Source: an alpha proteobacterium SCGC AAA015-N04 (GTDB lineage Bacteria > Pseudomonadota > Alphaproteobacteria > Puniceispirillales > Marisalimonadaceae). From it: a DNA stretch of 34,310 nucleotides. This document shows, in pieces, positions 1 to 7,505 of this stretch. Position numbers and translations under genes: made by a program. Location of the stretch: contig KB910525.1 in NCBI GenBank assembly GCA_000383115.1, positions 602 to 34,911 of the forward strand, read 5' to 3'. Each line of letters begins with the position of its first letter. The stretch's first letter is position 1. Under the pieces are notes generated by a model. That model was not told the DNA's origin, did no database searches, and saw only the letters and a program-made list of their open reading frames with translations.

Positions 1-2
1 TT

Positions 3-143
3 ATGAATGATAATATAGCTTTTTTCAAAAGCAATCCAAGACTTGCAATATTGGTTAAATCATTGGACAGAATGAGTGAAGATAGAAAACAAATGATATT
101 TGAAAAAGCAAATAATTTCATTGAAAAAAAGACTTTAATTTAA
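3..143 (+). CDS. 3' end or whole of a small unknown CDS
   Basis: An open frame runs from the left edge to a TAA stop. The first ATG lies at base 3, giving 46 residues, but the frame is also open to the window edge, so this may be only the C-terminus of a longer protein. The visible part is lysine-rich and predicted helical, with two stretches that look amphipathic (RLAILVKSLDRM and MIFEKANNFIEKK). No family is recognised. It is convergent with the leftward membrane-protein gene that ends 35 bases later. The coding call is moderately supported; the start is unknown. Confidence 0.45.
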   Translation: MNDNIAFFKSNPRLAILVKSLDRMSEDRKQMIFEKANNFIEKKTLI

Positions 144-177
144 ATTAATGAAATTTAATTCTCAATATTTTATAAAA

Positions 178-621
178 TTAGGAAATAATTTTATTTTTTT
201 TTCGAAAATTTTCTTTATTTTCTCCCAAGAACATTTGATATAACAATAGAGCTTCAGTTACATTTTTTAACCATTCTAAAGGATACAAAAAACCATAATT
301 AATAATATCACCACCAAGCATAATTAAAAAAAAATTCAAAAAAAAATATGTTAAGAAAAAATATTTCCCAATAGGTACAAAAAAATATATTAAAATCAGA
401 CTAATAAGTGAAAAAAAAGACATAAATATTGTAGCATAGAATTCAAATTTACCATCTAATAATACTGATATGTACCCAGGGTTAAGAAATCGACTGATAC
501 CATAATATTTTTCAAAATCGAAAATACTTGGAATTAAACCTGTCAATATCACTGTAAAAACCATTAATAAAATAATTCTTCTAAAAAATAATTTATTAAC
601 ATCTGCTTTTTCATTAATCAT
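178..621 (-). CDS. small integral membrane protein, unknown family
   Basis: About 147 residues with four likely membrane segments: near residues 15-32 (ILLMVFTVILTGLIPSIF), 60-80, 85-105 and a weaker one near 107-125. I chose the ATG at 621, two bases after the TGA of the upstream MATE gene, because an AGGG motif lies 8 bases before it. A TTG at 627 would give two more residues and a 4-base overlap. The tight junction implies co-transcription and coupled translation with the exporter. The C-terminus is short, basic and probably cytoplasmic. No catalytic motif is visible. It could be an accessory of the exporter or an independent envelope protein. Confidence 0.6.
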   Translation of the reverse strand: MINEKADVNKLFFRRIILLMVFTVILTGLIPSIFDFEKYYGISRFLNPGYISVLLDGKFEFYATIFMSFFSLISLILIYFFVPIGKYFFLTYFFLNFFLIMLGGDIINYGFLYPLEWLKNVTEALLLYQMFLGENKENFRKKNKIIS

Positions 622-623
622 TA

Positions 624-1946
624 TCAAACCCTATTCAATTTTACCAAATTAAAGACGCGAGGCAAATACATCGTTAAAAATATCCCCCTAGAAATTAAAA
701 ATAAAAGAAAACAGGAATATAAGCCTTTTAAATCTAAATTGCTTTCAAACCAATATTCTAAAATAATGAAAAAAATTAATGATGAAAATATTATACAATT
801 ACGCATTTCTCTAGCTAATGTTGAGCCAATAAAAATTCCATCTAGTTGAAAAGCCAACATAGATATAAATGGTGTGATAACAACTAATCCCCATAATTCG
901 AATATCAAATCTTGCAATGCGCTTATATCTGTAAAAAAAGAAATTAAATAAAATTTCAAAAGATACAAAATAATACCAATAATTATTGAAAAAAATAAAG
1001 CAAATTCAGTTGTAATTCTTATAGCTTTATATATATTTTTTTTATTTTGAGAACCGATAGAAACACCTACACAAGATTCTGCAGAGTGTGCAAACGCATC
1101 TAACGAGTATGATGACAAACTAAAAATTACTAATAAAATTTCAATTGTAGCTAGCTCATCAACACCAATAAGACCTGCTTTTTTGATTACGTATGCTTGC
1201 ACTGAAACCATCAACATTGTTCTTATAAATAAATCTTTGCTGATAGAAAATAGTTTAAAAAATTTTGAGAAATTCTTAAATTTTTTAAAATTTAAATTTT
1301 TTAATTTTAATTTTTTTAATGAATATGAAAAAATTATAATTGACATAAAAAGACCGGAAAATTGTGCCAATACGCTACCTAGCGCAACACCAAAAATTCC
1401 ATAGTCTAAAACAACTGCTAAATATAAGGAAAAAATTACATTTACAACATTGATAGTAATAAGTTGTGTCATCACTGATCTTGTTTTTTGCATTCCAAAA
1501 AACCAGCCTAAAAATACTATATTCAGTAATCCAGCCGGCAAGCCAATCATTCTTACAAAGAGATACTCTTTATATAGTTTTTGTAATTTTTCATCAGGAG
1601 TTAAAAAATAAACTGATAAATTAAACAGAAATTCTTTTGATAAAAATAAAACTATTCCGATTAAAACAGCTATAAATAATGGTCTTAACAAACTTAAAAA
1701 CACTTCATCGAAATTTTTAGAACCCAGTTGTTGAGATACTATTCCAGTTGTTCCCATCCTTAAAAAATTTAATCCTGCATACATAAAGTTAAAAACTATA
1801 CCTCCAAGAGCTATTGCTGCTATATATGTGCTTTCAGGCATATGTCCCATAATTATGGTGTCGGTAAGGCCTACTAGGGGAATGGCAAAATTAGCAATTA
1901 TCAAAGGCCAAGATAAGGACCAAATATTTTTTCTATTTATATCCAT
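624..1946 (-). CDS. dinF: MATE-family multidrug/drug-sodium antiporter, DinF type
   Basis: A 440-residue polytopic protein with about 12 membrane segments, the usual size for MATE exporters. The N-terminus (SWPLIIANFAIPLVGLTDT) and the late motif LDGIFIGSTLAREMRN are typical of the DinF branch, in which the second half repeats the fold of the first. MATE proteins export drugs or metabolites in exchange for Na+ or H+; the substrate here cannot be read. The cytoplasmic linker between the two six-helix halves (around residues 205-235) is unusually rich in Lys and Phe and is encoded by almost pure A/T sequence. The gene lies 23 bases after the RraA-like gene and abuts the small membrane-protein gene, suggesting a three-gene leftward operon. 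Confidence 0.9.
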   Translation of the reverse strand: MDINRKNIWSLSWPLIIANFAIPLVGLTDTIIMGHMPESTYIAAIALGGIVFNFMYAGLNFLRMGTTGIVSQQLGSKNFDEVFLSLLRPLFIAVLIGIVLFLSKEFLFNLSVYFLTPDEKLQKLYKEYLFVRMIGLPAGLLNIVFLGWFFGMQKTRSVMTQLITINVVNVIFSLYLAVVLDYGIFGVALGSVLAQFSGLFMSIIIFSYSLKKLKLKNLNFKKFKNFSKFFKLFSISKDLFIRTMLMVSVQAYVIKKAGLIGVDELATIEILLVIFSLSSYSLDAFAHSAESCVGVSIGSQNKKNIYKAIRITTEFALFFSIIIGIILYLLKFYLISFFTDISALQDLIFELWGLVVITPFISMLAFQLDGIFIGSTLAREMRNCIIFSSLIFFIILEYWFESNLDLKGLYSCFLLFLISRGIFLTMYLPRVFNLVKLNRV

Positions 1947-1969
1947 ATAAATTTTAGACCTATGTAAAT

Positions 1970-2617
1970 CTAAAATTTTCTAAACTTAAGATAGGCTTGC
2001 TCTGGATCCATACCATTTAATATTGCTTTTCTCATTTCACTTTCAGTAATCATAACTTCTTCAGTCTTTTGAATCACTTCTTCTGCTATTTTTTGAGGTA
2101 TTATAACAGCTCCATCCATATCAGCTATAATAAAGTCACCTGAACATATCGTAACGCTTCCTATAGTGATAGGTTCCCCAAGTAAGTTATATCTCCATCT
2201 TTCAACAATATCGGCAGGAGTTGATAATCGGCAGAAAACTGGAAATTGAGCATCTATAATTTCTTCAACATCCCTACAGTGCCCATCTATTAAGTAACCT
2301 TTGGTACCTTTTACCATTAATGCTCGTGCAGATAGTTCTCCCAAAAGAGCAATAGAATGTGTATTAGGTTGACAAACAATAACTTTATTATTTGGAACCT
2401 TGGATAAAACTTGAGACCATAAAAGTAAAGACTCATGTCTTGATAATGTTTTGTCTACATGGCCAGATACTGTAAAAATTTCTCCAAATAACTTTTGACC
2501 TCTTTGTAAAGCTTGTATTTCAGGTGGTAAGACACAATTTTGATACCCTTTTTCTCTTAGCACATCATGAATAGCACTAGCATAACATTTTGAAAGACGG
2601 GTTATTAAATCAGTCAT
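1970..2617 (-). CDS. RraA-like protein (4-hydroxy-4-methyl-2-oxoglutarate aldolase family)
   Basis: A 215-residue protein, a normal length for the RraA/HMG-aldolase family. The signature is clear: a glycine-containing GELSARALMVKG segment near residues 93-104, followed by DGHCRD at 111-116. The Arg and Asp there bind substrate and divalent metal in aldolase members. Such enzymes cleave HMG or 4-carboxy-4-hydroxy-2-oxoadipate to pyruvate plus an oxoacid; other members (true RraA) inhibit RNase E instead. The intact R/D pair favours an aldolase or oxaloacetate decarboxylase, but many family members have other roles. The ATG start has GGAG 7 bases upstream. It is first in a probable operon with the MATE exporter, so it could make or degrade a metabolite that is then exported. 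Confidence 0.85.
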   Translation of the reverse strand: MTDLITRLSKCYASAIHDVLREKGYQNCVLPPEIQALQRGQKLFGEIFTVSGHVDKTLSRHESLLLWSQVLSKVPNNKVIVCQPNTHSIALLGELSARALMVKGTKGYLIDGHCRDVEEIIDAQFPVFCRLSTPADIVERWRYNLLGEPITIGSVTICSGDFIIADMDGAVIIPQKIAEEVIQKTEEVMITESEMRKAILNGMDPEQAYLKFRKF

Positions 2618-2840
2618 TCCTTAACTCCAGTAAATTTAAAAAAAATCATATCATTAAGTAATATTTAAAGTCGACACAATTGAAACATCTAGATTTATAA
2701 AAAAAATTAATTTATTTTTTCTTTTAATAATTTTCTGAAATTTATTCAAAAAAATTCTTATTAAAAGCAAGAGAATGTCAGTTAACATGTTTATTTATTT
2801 TTACAAAACAAAATAGATAAACAATAAGTTTTAAAATTTT

Positions 2841-3005
2841 CTATTGAGTATCTTTTTGGAGTTCTTTTTGAAATTTACAGCTTATGACTTCTCCACTACA
2901 ACAATCATCAACAACTCTCTTGCATTCAAGACATTGATAATGTGATTGGATATATACATAACCCTTTTTACTTGAACAGAATGGGCAAGGAAGCTTAGTA
3001 TTCAT
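2841..3005 (-). CDS. small zinc-ribbon-like protein
   Basis: A 54-residue reading frame, short but strongly patterned: CPFC at residues 7-10, CLEC at 25-28, a CC pair at 35-36 and one more Cys at 43. Two CxxC knuckles 14 residues apart are the classic spacing of a zinc ribbon. A basic stretch (SSKKGYVYIQSHYQ) between the knuckles would form the ribbon strands. No Shine-Dalgarno is evident. It stands alone in a 500-base gap between the leftward RraA-like gene and a rightward secreted-protein gene. I have an impression of similar small proteins in marine proteobacteria but cannot confirm it here. The function could be nucleic-acid or protein binding. Confidence 0.6.
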   Translation of the reverse strand: MNTKLPCPFCSSKKGYVYIQSHYQCLECKRVVDDCCSGEVISCKFQKELQKDTQ

Positions 3006-3143
3006 TTTAAAGTGTCATTTTCTGAATTTAAGATTAATAATGATGCAATTTAACTAATTCATTGTTAATTAATCAATTAAAATTGTCTACATTTTAGGAT
3101 TTTAGTATAAATAATTAATTCAACTTATATATGATTATTGACC

Positions 3144-3515
3144 ATGAAGTTTTTTTGGATTTTCTTATTCTTTATATTTCTAAACATTAAATTAGTTAAA
3201 GCTGAGGAAAAACCATTTTTTATAAAATGCAAGAACCCAGATAACACCAAAATTTTAGATTTTAAAATAAAAAAGGACAACAACCTTTACACGACGGTGT
3301 TTAAAAAGATAAAAAATAATTTTATTGAAATTGGAGAGGTGGTCGGACAAAAAGAAGGTTCTTTTATCTTATTTGAAGACAAATATGCTTACCTTGGAGT
3401 AGATTTTGCCTGGCATTATGATAAAAATACACTTAAATTGAAGCCAGTTTTATTGAGTAAAGGGACTATAAAGTTAAAAAAATTACCTGAAGAATTATTA
3501 TGTGTTTTAATTTAA
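3144..3515 (+). CDS. secreted protein with VVGQK core (paralogue of 19161-19547)
   Basis: About 123 residues starting at the ATG at 3144 (a TTG at 3138 is also in frame). An N-terminal signal peptide (KFFWIFLFFIFLNIKLVKA) is followed by a mature domain with one Cys near each end, a plausible disulphide. The core contains IGEVVGQKEGSFILFED and then FAWHYDKNTLKLKPVLL. These match IKVGNVVGQKVSSFLLFED and FAWHLDMVTKNLKPFLL in the leftward gene at 19161-19547, so the two are paralogues. The predicted structure is mostly beta and location is probably periplasmic. The function is unknown. Confidence 0.75.
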   Translation: MKFFWIFLFFIFLNIKLVKAEEKPFFIKCKNPDNTKILDFKIKKDNNLYTTVFKKIKNNFIEIGEVVGQKEGSFILFEDKYAYLGVDFAWHYDKNTLKLKPVLLSKGTIKLKKLPEELLCVLI

Positions 3516-3589
3516 AACATATAATATGAAGTATTATTAATCACCTTTATTTAAAATATTAATATATAAAATCAAATTTAATATAAAAG

Positions 3590-3889
3590 ATGAAATTTAA
3601 AGAATTAAAGTTTATTAACGGTATTTGTCAACTTGATTATAATTACTATGTAATTTCTTTCACTTTTTCTAAAGATAAAAACTCCTACTCATGTACTATT
3701 TTTAATAGAGCTAAATTACCTGTTGATCTTCCCGGTATTAAGACGGAAGTAATTAAAAATAATAAATGGACTAAGATCAATTTTTCAAAGACTGGAATTG
3801 AAACTTTAATTAAAAAAATACAAGCATTCACTGGAAACAAAAATCCAAAACATATGAACGAAAATGAATTTTATAAGGACATATTTTAG
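3590..3889 (+). CDS. hypothetical protein
   Basis: A 99-residue protein with an ATG start but no clear Shine-Dalgarno. The first half alternates hydrophobic and polar residues (beta-like, with two Cys), and the second half contains a helical segment (TGIETLIKKIQAF). There is no signal peptide or membrane segment. It follows the secreted-protein gene by 74 bases on the same strand and may share its transcript. The family is not recognised. Coding is supported mainly by length and by amino-acid composition like that of its neighbours. Confidence 0.5.
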   Translation: MKFKELKFINGICQLDYNYYVISFTFSKDKNSYSCTIFNRAKLPVDLPGIKTEVIKNNKWTKINFSKTGIETLIKKIQAFTGNKNPKHMNENEFYKDIF

Positions 3890-3927
3890 AGCATAAAAAT
3901 TTTTGTTTTTAAAAAAGTAAATATAGT

Positions 3928-4068
3928 TTATATAAAGTATCCAATTATAAACCCAATTGTTAAACCTTCAATGAAACTAATCCATATTATCTGATAATTT
4001 GATAAACCAGTAATTTTTTGGACTTTTTCAATTAAATTTATATGCCACGCCTTAAATTTATTCATCAT
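3928..4068 (-). CDS. short one-helix membrane protein
   Basis: A 46-residue frame beginning with two consecutive ATG codons (4068 or 4065). The N-terminal half is basic and amphipathic (NKFKAWHINLIEKVQKITG); the C-terminal half is one hydrophobic segment of about 20 residues rich in Ile, Gly and Phe that ends the protein. This layout (amphipathic helix, then a glycine-containing membrane helix) is common in short envelope proteins of compact marine genomes, by my recollection. It is convergent with the preceding hypothetical gene. The function is unknown. Confidence 0.5.
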   Translation of the reverse strand: MMNKFKAWHINLIEKVQKITGLSNYQIIWISFIEGLTIGFIIGYFI

Positions 4069-4188
4069 AACAGACTGATCCAATAAAATTTTAATTACAC
4101 ATCTAATAGTAATTCATTAATATTAATTAGAATATTTATTTAAATTACATATATAACGTACAATTAGATAATAATATAAATTAGACAT

Positions 4189-4951
4189 ATGCTATATAAA
4201 CATTTTACAGAAAAGATTATTGTTTATTTATTTAACTTTACTTTTATTTTTTTTGCAAATTTTCATTGGCGAAGGATGATACAATGCAAAAAATTTCATA
4301 TTACTCCATTGATTTAACTTAAGTTTCTATTGGAGAGTTTAGAAAGTTTGCTGAAACTATAAATTATAAAACAGAAGCTGAAAATTGAGGATGGTGTTAT
4401 GTATATCCTTTAGGTTGGGTTAAAAAAGAAGGGTCGAATTGGGAAAAACCTTATGGAATAAAAGGTGAATTAAATGAGCCAGCTGTGCATGTTAATTTTG
4501 ATGACGCTCAAATGTTTTGTAAATGTAAAAATAAAAAACTTCCAAGTGAAGAAGAATCGGTTTACGCCGCATATAAAGAAAGTAGATAAAAAACTATCTA
4601 ATAACTTTGAGTATGAAAAAACTTGTGAATATCCAGTTGGGAACACGCCTGAAGGAGTTAATTGCTTAGAAGATTGTGACTTTGATAATTATGTTAATTA
4701 TAGGAAATTATTATTAAGAGGTAATGGTCATTCCAAAGTTGGTTTTACAAAAAAAAGGAATAAATGGTTTGTGTGATATGGGCCCTAATGTTTGGGAATG
4801 GGCTGATATCCAAAACAAAAGTATCAAAGCCACGAAAGGCGGTTCTTGGTGGTACGGGAAAGAACAGATGCACTTAAAACATCAAGCAAGAAAAAATAGA
4901 AATATGTCAGCAGTTTATATTGAATTTAGATGTGTTAAAGATCTAAATTAA
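4189..4951 (+). pseudogene. decayed formylglycine-generating-enzyme (FGE/SUMF1)-like gene
   Basis: Family signatures appear in order but in three frames. From 4284 a frame encodes IGEFRKFAET, a GWCYVYPLGWV segment and AVHVNFDDAQMFCK followed by LPSEEES..YAAY, matching the family pattern in which PV.VSW.DA.AYC.W precedes LPTEAEWEYAAR. That frame is interrupted by TAA (near 4318), TGA (near 4387) and TAA (near 4587). A second frame carries a middle segment with YPVGNTPEGVN, and a third (from about 4755) carries NGLCDMGPNVWEWADI, KATKGGSWWYG and IEFRCVKD, the family's C-terminal core. An ATG at 4189 begins a possible signal peptide in yet another register. At least two frameshifts and three stops make it non-functional. 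FGE relatives oxidise a sulfatase Cys or act in other oxidations and structural roles; the role of the lost protein is unknown. Confidence 0.85.
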
Positions 4952-5062
4952 AATTAACTTTATTCAAATATATGCCATTAATTTACCTTATTATTTTCGG
5001 ATTTACGTCATAATTTTTTGATTTATTAATATTATAAATGTTTTCGTTTATAACCTCCTAAT

Positions 5063-5090
5063 AGCATTAGCTGATAATTCAGCTAATGCT
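5063..5090. terminator. 12-bp perfect hairpin at the end of the GIY-YIG gene
   Basis: AGCATTAGCTGA (5063-5074), a TAAT loop, then TCAGCTAATGCT (5079-5090) form a perfect 12-bp stem. It touches the stop codon of the leftward GIY-YIG gene and sits between that gene and the rightward decayed gene. Neither side has a clear U-tract, so it may be a processing or transcript-stabilising hairpin, or a bidirectional terminator. Confidence 0.55.
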
Positions 5091-5434
5091 TAATTCTCCT
5101 TGTATCTCAAATGACTTTTGCAACATAAATTACAATCAGAACTACCAAAACCATTTATAATTATTGTTCCCTTTGTTTTTTTATTTAAACTGCATTCAGT
5201 CATTTGTGATTTTTTTATGTTAATAATTTGCACAGCATCACTGTTGAGTAAATAATCTATATGCCAATGGATATTTTTTTTCTTGGAAAGATGCCTTTCT
5301 ATTCTTTTATCTATATTTTTTTTGGCAGATCCTGTGTATACATAAAACCCAATTGGAAAAATAAATTTTCCAAGTTTTCCAACTTTTAATTCTATCTCTT
5401 TTGTTACAATTATAAATAATTGATAAGATCGCAA
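5090..5434 (-). CDS. DUF123 / GIY-YIG-type nuclease-like protein
   Basis: A 114-residue protein matching the DUF123 family, a GIY-YIG-fold group often found as a stand-alone protein or fused to endonuclease III. Visible landmarks are VGKLGKFIFPIGFYVYTGSA (the GIY/YIG strands, here F-Y-V and Y-T-G), RIERHLSKKKNIHWHIDYLL, the conserved EC near residue 80, and GFGSSDCNLCCKSHL at the C-terminus. The arginine, histidines and glutamate of the family are present. The C-terminal cysteines could bind metal. It has a TTG start (5434) with no ATG nearby. Family members are presumed DNA-processing enzymes, but the true substrate is unknown. Confidence 0.85.
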   Translation of the reverse strand: MRSYQLFIIVTKEIELKVGKLGKFIFPIGFYVYTGSAKKNIDKRIERHLSKKKNIHWHIDYLLNSDAVQIINIKKSQMTECSLNKKTKGTIIINGFGSSDCNLCCKSHLRYKEN

Positions 5435-5456
5435 TTACTAACCACTAAATGTATTT

Positions 5457-5729
5457 CTACACATTAAATTTATCATTAGCTTTTATAGTATATTCAGGAA
5501 AATATTTTGAGATCACTGTAAGATCGAAAGACGAGAGTATCGAAGTATTTGACTCTCTTTCAAGAAGAAAATTAAAGCTAAAATTTAAAAGTTCTTCTTT
5601 TGAAGTTTTATTGTTAGTTAGGTTAAGTAGCATTTGATCTGTAACACTTACAATATGTTTTGTTAATTGATCAGCTTTTACTATAATTTCAAATTTATCC
5701 TTAGATAATTTAGTTATCAATAATTCCAA
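5457..5729 (-). CDS. conserved hypothetical protein (LLERESNTSIL / YFPEY motif)
   Basis: A 90-residue cytoplasmic protein with a beta-like N-terminus, then SKEELLNFSFNFLLERESN, SILSSFDLTVISKYFPEY and a short tail. The spacing of these motifs looks conserved, and I recall small alphaproteobacterial proteins of this type, but the function is not known. The best start is a TTG at 5729; another TTG lies three codons later. It overlaps the upstream gene at 5717-5914 by 13 bases, indicating coupled translation. Confidence 0.7.
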   Translation of the reverse strand: MELLITKLSKDKFEIIVKADQLTKHIVSVTDQMLLNLTNNKTSKEELLNFSFNFLLERESNTSILSSFDLTVISKYFPEYTIKANDKFNV

Positions 5730-5914
5730 ATCTTCTTAACCTCATCTACTTTTAAAAAAACACTATTGTCGTATTCATTTATTACCATTTCAATAGCTTG
5801 ATCTTCATTTTCTGCTTCTACAATTAAAGTATTATTTTTGATTTCTTTTCTTCCATTTTCATGTATAAATTCAAGCCTAAATTTTACTTCAAAATCAGTT
5901 TTCCAATTACTCAT
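5717..5914 (-). CDS. small hypothetical protein
   Basis: A 65-residue protein with an ATG start. It is predicted to be beta-strand, helix, beta-strand: FEVKFRLEFIHENGRKEI, then IVEAENEDQAIEMVINEYD, then VFLKVDEVKKIW. The middle helix resembles the helix of small ferredoxin-like folds, in which such modules help sense or bind ligands, but no family is certain. It is translationally coupled to the next gene (13-base overlap) and follows the alpha-beta-barrel-like gene at 5938-6282 by 23 bases, so the three probably form one leftward transcript. Confidence 0.6.
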   Translation of the reverse strand: MSNWKTDFEVKFRLEFIHENGRKEIKNNTLIVEAENEDQAIEMVINEYDNSVFLKVDEVKKIWNY

Positions 5915-5937
5915 TGCAATGCCTTACTATTACTTCA

Positions 5938-6282
5938 CTAGTCAGATTTATAGAAAGAGCCTTCTTTAGTTAAAATTTCAAAAAAGTTAGACGATACTGC
6001 AGTTGTGCCTGAAACTTCTCCATCATTTAACTCAATCTTTAAACCTTGTTCTTTAAATGAGTCTATTATAGGACCAGCTGTATTATTATGATCTTTCATG
6101 AATGTTTTATGATCTGGAAAAATCAGAACTAATGTAGCCACAACATCCGAATTACTAAAAATTAACTTCATTAATGTGCCGTTTTTAAAGCCTTCAGCAT
6201 CTGCTTTGGTGTCAGTATAATTTACAAACATATTTTTAGACATTTTATCTTTAAATGTTATTTTAATAGTCCTTACATACAT
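5938..6282 (-). CDS. alpha-beta-barrel (ABM)-like small protein, NYTD type
   Basis: A 114-residue soluble protein opening with a strand (MYVRTIKITFKD), then a helix containing NYTD, two more strands (LMKLIFSNSD, VVATLVLIFPD) and a long helix (PIIDSFKEQGLKIEL). This order fits the dimeric alpha-beta barrel fold of antibiotic-biosynthesis-monooxygenase (ABM) relatives. It resembles the gene at 33186-33515, which also starts MY-x-R and carries NYTD about 20 residues in. The predicted role, if any enzyme, is cofactor-free oxygenation or small-molecule binding; no catalytic residue is identified. It is first in a leftward three-gene set, with AGGT about 8 bases before the ATG. Confidence 0.65.
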   Translation of the reverse strand: MYVRTIKITFKDKMSKNMFVNYTDTKADAEGFKNGTLMKLIFSNSDVVATLVLIFPDHKTFMKDHNNTAGPIIDSFKEQGLKIELNDGEVSGTTAVSSNFFEILTKEGSFYKSD

Positions 6283-6434
6283 AAAATTTACCTATATAAA
6301 TTAGATATTAATGATTAAATCAAATAAATAATAAATCGTAAAGTTTTTAGGCTTTAAGAAACATAAAAATTCTGATCTTGTAATATTTAAGTTTTTTATT
6401 AAAAATAAATTTTAAAAAAATTAAAGTTAGCTGT

Positions 6435-7220
6435 ATGAATTTTATTAAAAATATAATTGAAAATAAATATTTCGTTACATTCATTACAATAGTAATCATA
6501 ATTAACGCTATCACTCTCGGTCTTGAAACAAGCAAAAACATCAAAGCAGAATATGGTAGTTATTTATCTTTGATTGATACAATAGCTTTAACAATTTTTA
6601 CAATTGAATTACTAGCAAAAATTACTGTTTACAAATTCAGATTCTTCAGAGATGGCTGGAATATTTTTGATTTTATAATAGTTGTTATATCTTTAATTCC
6701 AACATCAGGCCCTTTTTCGGTTTTAAGAGCTTTCCGAATTTTTAGAACATTAAGATTATTATCTGTTGTTCCATCAATGAAAAGGATAATTCAAGCTATA
6801 TTTATTTCTATTCCTGGTATTTTATCTGTAGGGACAATTATTATTTTGATCTTTTATATTTCTTCCGTGCTGACTACTACTTTTTTTGGAGATAAATTTT
6901 ATGAGTGGTTTGGTACAGTTGGTAATTCTATGTACACATTATTTCAAATTATGACTTTAGAAAGTTGGTCTATGGGTATTGTCAGGCCTGTAATGAAAGA
7001 GTTTCCAATAGCATGGCTGTTTTTTGTACCTTTTATACTTGTTACAACTTTTGCAGTATTAAATTTATTCATAGGTATAATCGTTGATGCAATGCAACAA
7101 ATATCAAAAGATGGAAATAATGAAGAAAAATTATCTGAAATAGATTTACAAAAAAAAATACTATCTTTAGAAAAACAATTTAAAGAAATTTCAAAGTTAT
7201 TAAAAGAAAAAAGTAAGTGA
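6435..7220 (+). CDS. bacterial voltage-gated sodium channel (NavAb/NaChBac family)
   Basis: A 261-residue six-helix channel subunit that would act as a homotetramer in the inner membrane. The voltage sensor S4 contains R98, R101, R104 and R107 at every third residue (VLRAFRIFRTLRLL). The selectivity filter is TLESWSM (174-180), the NavAb sequence from memory, and the flanking segments (IPGILSVG, FFGDKFYEWFGT, MGIVRPVM) are also NavAb-like. S6 carries the conserved Asn (N210) and ends VDAM, followed by a charged neck and a C-terminal coiled coil (LQKKILSLEKQFKEISKLL) for tetramer assembly. Na+ influx through such channels can serve motility, pH or turgor responses. It is followed 6 bases later by a small zinc-protein gene. 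Confidence 0.95.
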   Translation: MNFIKNIIENKYFVTFITIVIIINAITLGLETSKNIKAEYGSYLSLIDTIALTIFTIELLAKITVYKFRFFRDGWNIFDFIIVVISLIPTSGPFSVLRAFRIFRTLRLLSVVPSMKRIIQAIFISIPGILSVGTIIILIFYISSVLTTTFFGDKFYEWFGTVGNSMYTLFQIMTLESWSMGIVRPVMKEFPIAWLFFVPFILVTTFAVLNLFIGIIVDAMQQISKDGNNEEKLSEIDLQKKILSLEKQFKEISKLLKEKSK

Positions 7221-7226
7221 GAATTA

Positions 7227-7466
7227 GTGTCCTTTATCTATAATAAAAAAGATGCAAAATGCATGTGGTGTAAGAGAACTAAAAACCCACATCCAGATTT
7301 CACCTTTGAAACAATTCCAACTAAAGTTTTTATGTCAAAAAAAGGTAGAGAAATTGAACTTTGCTTGAGTTGTTATGAAAATGAAACTAAGGATCTTGAT
7401 AAAGATAGTAATTTTGAAGAGAGACTCGATAAAAAATTTGAATTTTTGAAAATTTTAAATTTATAA
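7227..7466 (+). CDS. small zinc-binding-type protein
   Basis: A 79-residue protein with a GTG start 6 bases after the TGA of the channel gene. Residues 12-15 are CMWC and a later CLSC (near 46-49) supplies a second CxxC pair, a spacing suitable for a structural zinc site. A KTKNPHPDFTFE-like loop with a His lies between them, and the C-terminal third is charged and helical. No enzyme motif is present. Its position suggests co-expression with the sodium channel, but a functional link is only inferred. Confidence 0.65.
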   Translation: MSFIYNKKDAKCMWCKRTKNPHPDFTFETIPTKVFMSKKGREIELCLSCYENETKDLDKDSNFEERLDKKFEFLKILNL

Positions 7467-7505
7467 AATTTTAAAATTATGCCATTTTAATCTTTTGAAC
7501 ATCGA

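Noticed and set aside
1183-1404. Rightward 73-residue frame antisense to the MATE gene
   Set aside because: It mirrors the K/F-rich coding sequence of a clear exporter and has no independent features.
4284-4590. TGA read as Trp in the FGE-like frame
   Set aside because: Other genes here (for example the MATE exporter and the sodium channel) end at TGA, and the same frame has TAA stops as well, so decay explains it.
5449-5637. Rightward 62-residue frame over the LLERESN-type gene
   Set aside because: The leftward frame has coupled overlaps with its neighbour and a protein-like motif pattern; this frame does not.
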